This document shows, piece by piece, positions 14,554-19,317 of a stretch of DNA of 19,317 bases. The translations under genes were made by a program, and so were the position numbers. The notes under the pieces are model-generated. The model worked only from the letters and a program-made list of their open reading frames with translations, had not been told where the DNA came from and ran no database searches. The DNA is from Hyphomicrobiaceae bacterium (GTDB lineage: Bacteria > Pseudomonadota > Alphaproteobacteria > Rhizobiales > Hyphomicrobiaceae). Position 1 is the first letter of the stretch; every line of letters starts with the position of its first letter. The stretch is from contig JAJFHI010000186.1 in the NCBI GenBank assembly GCA_021775715.1, positions 1-19,317 on the forward strand. The letters run 5' to 3'.

Positions 14554-15666
14554 TCAGCCAGTTTCGGCTGTTAGAAGTTTACGCAATTCGACGTCGACCA
14601 AATAGACCAAGTCTGAGGTTTGCAGGCTGTCGATTTCACATTCGTTGCAAAACTGATCGAGAACATCAAAGAAGTCATCAACACCCGTCGGTCTGCGATC
14701 TCTGGCAATACAGTCGGATTTGTATGCGTCGTAGATTTCGGCAAGTTCCAGCTTTCTCCCCGGTTGCGGATGAAGTGTATCTGCACACCATTGTAGCGGA
14801 CTCAATTTTGGTCTTTCATTTGATGAAACCAGCTGGGGCGTTGCCATCTGCTTCAGCTTTGCATGCTTGTTTTTAGTTCGAAACCGCATGGCTTCCTTTG
14901 AGGGCGTAGCAGGGGTTTTCGGGGTTGCTGGTTTGTCTCGTTTTCGATGGGCACCTGCGATCAACAGGCACGCAGCAAGACCATTGGCTGCTACCGACCC
15001 CAACGCCGCTGTGAGTAGATCTAAAAACCAAGGTTGCCATCCAAGACGATCGGCCAACGGTGTGCCTGATGCTGGAACCGGCATGTTCTCAAATGTTACC
15101 CGCGCGGCTTGCAGTTGCGCTTCCGCCTTTAATTTGAGCTCGGTCAACTCATTGCGGGCCGCTGTTACCTCGGCGGATGCTGCATCAACGGCAGTTTGAA
15201 GTAGCTTTCTGCAATTAACGCGACACCCGCGTAATGCGGCCTGTGTTTTTATATTCTCGTTTGCCGCGAGCTGGGCCTTTAGAGCGGCCTCAACCCGAGT
15301 TTCAGGGATAGCACGGAGCTCAATCTCCAAACGCTTTACGCGGTTTTGTTGGCGGTCGCGCGCATCGAGTGCGGCACGAACCGGCGCTTGTTTCTCTTCG
15401 CTTGCTGATATTAATCGATTGCTCGTCATGATTAGTCCGAACAGCTCACCGGACACCAATGCTACCGCAATCAAGAGCGCCAAAAACCTTCGGCGCTGTG
15501 ACCAGACAGAGCCAATCGTAATTGAGCCGACGGCAACACCAGTGGCAATTGCCATAGTGATTATCGAATGTGGCGTACCGTAACCGCCCGTGTGCACAAC
15601 CACGGCATGAGTTGCAGCTGCCAAAATCCCAAGACCAGCGACGATTGCAGCGATGCGCAAAATCAT
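14554..15666 (-). CDS. Membrane protein with three N-terminal helices, coiled coil and wHTH-like C terminus (370 aa)
   Basis: The ATG at 15666 shares one base with the stop of the preceding ribbon-helix-helix-like frame (TAATG), so the two are translationally coupled. Predicted membrane helices lie at about residues 4-24, 34-54, 60-80 and 212-237. Between helices 3 and 4 is a long Ala/Glu/Lys/Arg-rich coiled coil (85-195) with CRVNC near its middle. The C-terminal soluble part contains SPLQWCADTLHP, LAEIYDAYKSDCIARDRRPT and DDFFDVLDQFC, a pattern resembling the winged-helix end of phage/plasmid primase-helicases (an AY-x-x-W/D-C then a F-x-x-L segment). That resemblance is weak. I do not recognise the whole protein; a membrane-anchored sensor or DNA-tethering role is speculation. 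Confidence 0.75.
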   Translation of the reverse strand: MILRIAAIVAGLGILAAATHAVVVHTGGYGTPHSIITMAIATGVAVGSITIGSVWSQRRRFLALLIAVALVSGELFGLIMTSNRLISASEEKQAPVRAALDARDRQQNRVKRLEIELRAIPETRVEAALKAQLAANENIKTQAALRGCRVNCRKLLQTAVDAASAEVTAARNELTELKLKAEAQLQAARVTFENMPVPASGTPLADRLGWQPWFLDLLTAALGSVAANGLAACLLIAGAHRKRDKPATPKTPATPSKEAMRFRTKNKHAKLKQMATPQLVSSNERPKLSPLQWCADTLHPQPGRKLELAEIYDAYKSDCIARDRRPTGVDDFFDVLDQFCNECEIDSLQTSDLVYLVDVELRKLLTAETG

Positions 15667-15944
15667 TACTTGCCGTCTCCCATGCTCAAGGCACCCTCAA
15701 AAGCTTTCTCAATCCACTCAGCTAACGGCACGCCAGCGGTCTTGGCTGCATCCTTCACGTGCTGCTTTAAATCTGGCCGAACACGGAAATTGAACTGCTC
15801 AGTTCGGCCAGTTGCTCTAAGAGACCGGCCATCAACTGCAGCTTTTACCTTGGCCTCCCCTCCTCTACGGCGAGCAACGTTGCTTTCCGGCGCGGTCGCG
15901 ACACCACTTGAATTTTTTGCTGCGCCAAAACGCTTACGAACAAG
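15666..15944 (-). CDS. Ribbon-helix-helix-like protein without a visible start codon (about 92 aa)
   Basis: The minus-strand frame is open from 15944 to a TAA at 15666-15668. It reads VRKRFGAAKNSSG, then ARRRGGEAKVKAAVDGRSLR and a C-terminal domain RTEQFNFRVRPDLKQHVKDA followed by GVPLAEWIEKAFEGAL. That end has the strand-helix-helix form of CopG/Arc-type DNA-binding proteins. No ATG, GTG or TTG occurs in frame near the N terminus. The only ATG (15948) is one base out of frame and is closed by a TAA after four codons. A one-base insertion after that ATG would explain this. A 17-bp palindrome lies just upstream, as expected for an autorepressor. The gene overlaps the next by one base. Confidence 0.6.
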   Translation of the reverse strand, partial: LVRKRFGAAKNSSGVATAPESNVARRRGGEAKVKAAVDGRSLRATGRTEQFNFRVRPDLKQHVKDAAKTAGVPLAEWIEKAFEGALSMGDGK

Positions 15945-15964
15945 TCATGAAATGAATTGGTTGT

Positions 15965-15981
15965 GCTGGGTAATACCCAGC
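15965..15981. promoter_or_regulatory. 17-bp perfect palindrome GCTGGGTA-A-TACCCAGC, candidate operator
   Basis: Eight-base arms (15965-15972 and 15974-15981) surround a single central base. It sits about 17 bases upstream of the ATG at 15948, in front of the ribbon-helix-helix-like gene. Small dimeric DNA-binding proteins commonly repress their own promoters through such sites, so autoregulation is the likely reading. Confidence 0.6.
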
Positions 15982-16153
15982 GCGATATTCAGCCACATTC
16001 ATCGTTGTCGAAAGACAATCGCATTAGTTCTGATCGAGTGAGAGTGTAAAAAACTGAGGGCTACCGCCAATCTTCGCCAAACGTGATTGGACCTGACGTC
16101 CGACGCATTGATGACTGCCTTCTTTTGGTGACGTAAAAAACACACCTACCAAT

Positions 16154-16861
16154 CTACTGCCATTCTATCAATTCCATTGTCATCTTGCCGCCGACCATGA
16201 AACGTGACGGGGAAGGTTCACTGCGTTCAAGGCGCACGAGACCGATGTCGGGACAATACCATTCGCGTGTTGTAAGCGGCATATTGCGAAAACCGAATTC
16301 AATATCTACCCAAAGGTAAAGTTTCGACACGCCAACAACTTCGAGACATCCGGTGAATAGACCTGCCTGTGTTTCTAGCCGCACACCGGTTTTATCGATC
16401 TGATAATTCATGACAAATGACTTGTGCGAAGTGCTCACACGTTTGGGCAACTCGTTGCGCCGTTGTAGAACGTAGGAGGTCGTGTTGGCTGACCATTTTG
16501 TGCCCTTGGCGTAGGGTTGTTTGAGCACATAGCGTGGTTCGTCATCAGGGACTACTTTCAAATCGAGTGCGTGTTTACTGGCAATTCGGTAAATGCCAGA
16601 CGGATCGCTTTTGAGCCAATAATTGACACCCGTATCGGTGCGCCGACGCCACGCACGTTCTCCGCTAACCTCATCCGACCCGCGGGAATTGATCGTCATT
16701 TCACTACTCGTCGGCGCCAACCCCTCATAATGTGTGGTCACCTGATATGTCCAGCTGCGACCCTTCCCAAGCGGGAACATCTTGTCACCTTCGGGTGCCC
16801 CATCGCATCCAGCAACAGCAATTGATAGCAACACCAAAACCACACGACGACTGCCATCCAT
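16154..16861 (-). CDS. Putative lipoprotein (235 aa)
   Basis: The ATG at 16861 follows GGAGA and lies one base after the stop of the preceding gene; the longer frame to 16933 overlaps that gene and is rejected. The N terminus is a lipoprotein signal: basic SRR, hydrophobic VVLVLLSIAV, and a lipobox VAGC with Cys19, followed by Asp20. Asp at +2 is the classic inner-membrane retention signal in enterics and may not apply here. The mature part is beta-rich, with FPLGKGRSWTYQVTTHY at its start, RAWRRRTDTGVNYWLKSD, and an end reading REWYCPDIGLVRLERSEP. This W-x-Y-opening, G-L-V-R-ending plan is typical of envelope lipoproteins with a DUF-type beta fold. It is the last gene of the five-gene operon. 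Function unknown. Confidence 0.8.
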   Translation of the reverse strand: MDGSRRVVLVLLSIAVAGCDGAPEGDKMFPLGKGRSWTYQVTTHYEGLAPTSSEMTINSRGSDEVSGERAWRRRTDTGVNYWLKSDPSGIYRIASKHALDLKVVPDDEPRYVLKQPYAKGTKWSANTTSYVLQRRNELPKRVSTSHKSFVMNYQIDKTGVRLETQAGLFTGCLEVVGVSKLYLWVDIEFGFRNMPLTTREWYCPDIGLVRLERSEPSPSRFMVGGKMTMELIEWQ

Positions 16862-16862
16862 A

Positions 16863-17375
16863 TTATTTCTCCGGCAGTTGTGGGTTGGGCAAATCTTGCA
16901 ATAGAACTTCCTGTTCATCTTTGCCGGGAACAAGCCACGCTAAGCCGCGCCCTTTTCCACGCAGGTTCTTTTTCTTTGGTTTCGCGGTCCCCATTTGGCT
17001 AACCCCATCCTTGCCTCGTTCAAGCGCTTTATCAATCCGTGTATGCAGCTCGCGGGTATAGGGCAACTTGTAGGCACGTGGATTCAGCACAGATTCTTGT
17101 CCGTCTTCAATCTCGCTCACCCACACGTACAATGCACCCGGGTTATTCTTAACTGGCTCCTCGACAAAGGCCGCAAGCATCACAAATCGCTCAGGTAGAT
17201 TATCCGTACTAGGCAATCCCCAAATGGCATGAAGTGCCGAATAACCGATGAAGTAAAACAGGGTAACGGCGCAGATCAACATAACTTTTAACCACGCGGG
17301 CCAGTGTGACCAAAGCAATGCCGCAGCTGATACGAACAGCAGCGCGGAAAACCCCAAAATGACAGTCAGACTCAT
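16863..17375 (-). CDS. Two-helix membrane protein of the channel operon (170 aa)
   Basis: The ATG at 17375 follows GAGGG at 4-base spacing. There are two membrane helices, at about residues 3-24 (LTVILGFSALLFVSAAALLW) and 29-50 (KVMLICAVTLFYFIGYSALH). The soluble part has ERFVMLAAFVEEPVKNNPGA, LYVWVSEIEDG and PRAYKLPYTRELHTRIDKAL, then a very basic linker (AKPKKKNLRGKGRG) and a Pro-rich end. The LYVWV/PRAYKLPY-RELH segment looks strongly conserved in style, which suggests a dedicated family accompanying MotA/ExbB-type channel genes; I cannot name it. It lies 34 bp after the ExbD-like gene and one base before the lipoprotein gene. Confidence 0.75.
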   Translation of the reverse strand: MSLTVILGFSALLFVSAAALLWSHWPAWLKVMLICAVTLFYFIGYSALHAIWGLPSTDNLPERFVMLAAFVEEPVKNNPGALYVWVSEIEDGQESVLNPRAYKLPYTRELHTRIDKALERGKDGVSQMGTAKPKKKNLRGKGRGLAWLVPGKDEQEVLLQDLPNPQLPEK

Positions 17376-17409
17376 GTAACCCTCGTTAATTCGGGCCTAA
17401 AGATTTCGT

Positions 17410-18039
17410 TTAATTGACCAGACTCTTTGCCAATGTACTAAGTTTGGAAACGCCGCCTTCCCGATCAATCGTGAACCGCACCATCGTGACCTCATCACCC
17501 CGTCGGGCCAACTTTTTTTGCCCATAATAAACAACTTCAGCACGTGGGTTGACCTTCACCACTGTTAGCGTCGCGTCGACTGCCCCGCCGGACAATGTCG
17601 GAGTATCCTTTCCGTCGCCCTTGCTGGATTTGTAGTAGTGCGCGTTGACGATGTATTCGCCGGGGAAAATTCCGCGAATGGTCACCACTTCCTGGTTTAG
17701 CGGATTGACGACCTTGAGACCATTTACAATGACCGTATCGTTGGACAAGCCTCGATCATCGCGATCCAAATGCATCAGGCCAGCTTCGCGCGATCGAAAC
17801 CATACCTTGTCGCCGCTGGGGCCCTGGACCCAGGCATCAATATCGTTCGGGTCGTTATCCGGCCAACTGAGCGTAACAATGAACTCGGCTTTGGCCGGAA
17901 CATCACCAGCTTTTTTTGCCTTTGGGTTGATCGAGAGTAGCGCAATAATGAAACAGAAAACGAAGGCAATGAGCATGTTGAACAACATGTCGTAAAACGG
18001 ATCGACTTCAGGTTCATGCGTACGACGCCGGGAGCGCAT
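17410..18039 (-). CDS. ExbD/MotB-like channel partner with DUF2135-like periplasmic domain (209 aa)
   Basis: The ATG at 18039 directly follows the TAA of the channel gene. A short basic N terminus leads into one membrane helix with DPFYDMLFNMLIAFVF. Asp17 is placed like the essential proton-carrying Asp of ExbD, TolR and MotB (P-F-x-D-x-L). The periplasmic part contains DPNDIDAWVQGPSGDKVWF, HLDRDDRG and FPGEYIVNAHYY, resembling the DUF2135/YfaP-type beta domain (D-I-D-x-x-V-x-x-P-x-G, LDxDD, pGxY-xVxxxYY). It has no OmpA-type peptidoglycan-binding domain, unlike MotB. The role inferred is transmission of channel energy to a periplasmic target, possibly a polysaccharide or envelope protein. 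Confidence 0.75.
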   Translation of the reverse strand: MRSRRRTHEPEVDPFYDMLFNMLIAFVFCFIIALLSINPKAKKAGDVPAKAEFIVTLSWPDNDPNDIDAWVQGPSGDKVWFRSREAGLMHLDRDDRGLSNDTVIVNGLKVVNPLNQEVVTIRGIFPGEYIVNAHYYKSSKGDGKDTPTLSGGAVDATLTVVKVNPRAEVVYYGQKKLARRGDEVTMVRFTIDREGGVSKLSTLAKSLVN

Positions 18040-18792
18040 TTAACCTGTCCCCTCGACGCGTGTTTGCTGACTGTCAAAATGCACTCCGAGAAGCTGCGCT
18101 CGCGCAACAATGTCGTCTGCATAACGGTCCAATCGCGTAAGCTGTAAGCCCAACAGTATGTTGCCTATCAAACCGACCATCGTTGTTAGCAATGCGACGC
18201 CTAAACCCGCAGTCAGGTTCTTCAGAAGTTGTTGAGATTCCGACGGATCAAAACTCTCAATATTTCCGATCTCCAGGGCCAACATCGAAAACCCTATCAC
18301 TTTTCCAAGCAAGCCAAGTTTGAGTTGGATTCCATTTACCCACCATGCAGTCGAGTGGGGGCCGTGCGTGTGCTCAAGCAATAAATCTATTGGTGCAGTT
18401 AAATCTTTTGGAGAGCTTCGAAGCAGGGTCAAATATTCTTTCACCCAGCAAGATTGCTCTGATGTTACCGCAGCGTCGACGTGCAACTTGGAAGTCGCTT
18501 CGCGCTGAAGCGACAACTCGCGGGCACGCGCACCACACCAGAATGTTCCTCCAGTGAACACCAAGATAATTATTAAGGTGATCCCTGTTGGGTCCGCAGT
18601 TAGCAATAGAGCCCAAACACCCTCCACGCCAAGCAACCAGGCGGCGAAAGCAAACAAGCCGACCAAAGTCAGCCATTCCAATAAAATTGGCTCCGGCATC
18701 TTTGGTCGGCTTGATTTTTTCTCACCCGGCGACGGTGAAACCGAACGCGAAGTTCTGGTTACCGCAGCCAGGTGGCTCATAATCATCGACAT
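18040..18792 (-). CDS. MotA/TolQ/ExbB-family proton channel subunit (250 aa)
   Basis: The start is placed at the ATG at 18792, which overlaps the cytochrome stop (TGATG) and implies coupled translation; in-frame ATGs at 18786 and 18780 are also possible. Two N-terminal membrane helices (around LTLVGLFAFAAWLLG and ITLIIILVFTGGTFWCG) are followed by a cytoplasmic helical stretch, then two more helices. Helix 3 contains GLLGKVIGFSMLALEIG, and helix 4 contains TAGLGVALLTTMVGLIGNIL. Helix 4 matches the MotA/TolQ/ExbB signature, with Thr residues facing the proton pathway and the G-L-x-x-N pattern. With the next gene it should form an inner-membrane ion-driven motor unit. No flagellar, Ton or Tol genes adjoin. 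Confidence 0.85.
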   Translation of the reverse strand: MSMIMSHLAAVTRTSRSVSPSPGEKKSSRPKMPEPILLEWLTLVGLFAFAAWLLGVEGVWALLLTADPTGITLIIILVFTGGTFWCGARARELSLQREATSKLHVDAAVTSEQSCWVKEYLTLLRSSPKDLTAPIDLLLEHTHGPHSTAWWVNGIQLKLGLLGKVIGFSMLALEIGNIESFDPSESQQLLKNLTAGLGVALLTTMVGLIGNILLGLQLTRLDRYADDIVARAQLLGVHFDSQQTRVEGTG

Positions 18793-19317
18793 CACTGTTG
18801 AATGGTTTTTAGAAAGGCCAATATCTCTTCAAATTCCTGCTTTTCTAAAACGCCCTCCCAGGCAGGCATTCCATAGTCCAGAAGGCCTTCATTCATCGTT
18901 TTTTCAGTGGTCTCCAACCATTCGTCGCTGTATCGCGTTTTTAGTAGACGCAGATCCCGCCTTTTGAGCGGACTGGCACCATCCGCAGAATGGCAGTGCG
19001 AGCAAATATCATTGAATTTGACCCGCCCTGCTTTTGCCAATTCGTCCATCGGTTTGCCACCGGGCGCTGCTTCGGGTGCAGCTTCTGCTGCAGCGACAAC
19101 AATCGCGTCTTCTGTTTTGGCAACTGCTGAGGGTACTTTTTCAGAGGCGTCCGCAACTTGCACATGAGTTGCAGCTGCTGCTTTTTTTGTTGAGCTGCTA
19201 CTTGTGTTGGCAGATTTGCGAAGAGATAGAGAATCTAAGTCAACAGCCGGTCCAGATGGAAAAGCATACTTTTTTGTTAGCTTTTCGATTTCTGGCTTGA
19301 GCTCACCAAGAGCTTTA
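18792..19317 (-). CDS. Cytochrome c with long low-complexity N-terminal region (5' end outside window)
   Basis: The frame is open to the right edge, so the N terminus is missing; a GTG at 19163 is internal. The visible part begins with a charged segment (GELKPEIEKLTKKYAFPSGP), then a Ser/Thr/Lys stretch and an Ala/Glu/Pro-rich linker (VVAAAEAAPEAAPGG). The last 80 residues are a class I cytochrome c domain: AGRVKFNDICSHCHSADG with the CSHCH heme motif, a distal-ligand region YGMPAWEG with the expected Met, and a C-terminal helix EEILAFLKTIQQ. The heme domain must be periplasmic, so an export signal or membrane anchor is expected upstream. Its stop overlaps the start of the MotA/TolQ/ExbB gene, which ties the heme protein to the channel unit. 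Confidence 0.8.
   Translation of the reverse strand, partial: KALGELKPEIEKLTKKYAFPSGPAVDLDSLSLRKSANTSSSSTKKAAAATHVQVADASEKVPSAVAKTEDAIVVAAAEAAPEAAPGGKPMDELAKAGRVKFNDICSHCHSADGASPLKRRDLRLLKTRYSDEWLETTEKTMNEGLLDYGMPAWEGVLEKQEFEEILAFLKTIQQ

Noticed and set aside
17410..18792. Zorya defence system (zorA/zorB)
   Set aside because: ZorB carries an OmpA/MotB-like peptidoglycan-binding domain and Zorya includes helicase or nuclease genes; neither is present, and the partner genes here are a cytochrome and a lipoprotein.

Overview
The window looks like an accessory (genomic-island) stretch of a proteobacterial chromosome or large plasmid, most likely alphaproteobacterial. The pointers are: a GAAC-N7-GAAC box of the alphaproteobacterial LexA type (13733-13747), an IS66 remnant of a kind common in rhizobia and relatives, a cysteine-motif membrane-protein family I associate with alphaproteobacteria, and two small c-type cytochromes. 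None of these fixes the genus. No rRNA, tRNA or CRISPR array was seen.

Layout. 1-141: 3' end of an IS66 transposase with a probable terminal inverted repeat. 322-1263: a hypothetical gene, a small secreted cytochrome c (minus strand) and a broken fragment resembling the C-terminal part of a ParB-like protein. 1315-5812: mostly unrecognised membrane or secreted proteins on both strands. These include a four-helix protein with an 18-bp in-frame tandem repeat, a two-helix protein of a recurring alphaproteobacterial type, two tandem paralogous secreted proteins, a small two-helix membrane protein and a KGG-motif protein. 5809-7797: a P63C-domain protein convergent with, and sharing a basic KGG motif with, the preceding gene, then a serine recombinase with a strong promoter overlapped by an inverted repeat. 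8127-13179: a complete type I restriction-modification operon in the order hsdM-hsdS-hsdR. 13207-14461: a degenerate tract with a small ORF, an SOS-type box, a frame-broken short ORF and a frame-broken basic minus-strand gene. 14554-15944 (minus): a ribbon-helix-helix-like protein with a palindromic operator but no visible start codon, overlapping a coiled-coil membrane protein. 16154-19317 (minus): a tight five-gene operon coding for a cytochrome c with a long low-complexity leader (5' end outside the window), a MotA/TolQ/ExbB-type channel subunit, an ExbD-like protein whose periplasmic part resembles DUF2135, a two-helix membrane protein and a lipoprotein.

How the parts fit. The serine recombinase, P63C gene, IS end and gene fragments suggest an acquired region, and the type I R-M operon is its recognisable defence function. 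The most unusual unit is the right-hand minus-strand operon: an ion-motive-force-driven inner-membrane channel pair encoded with a heme protein and a lipoprotein. I do not know a described system with this composition. Its assignment as an energised envelope complex is inference from domain content and gene spacing.
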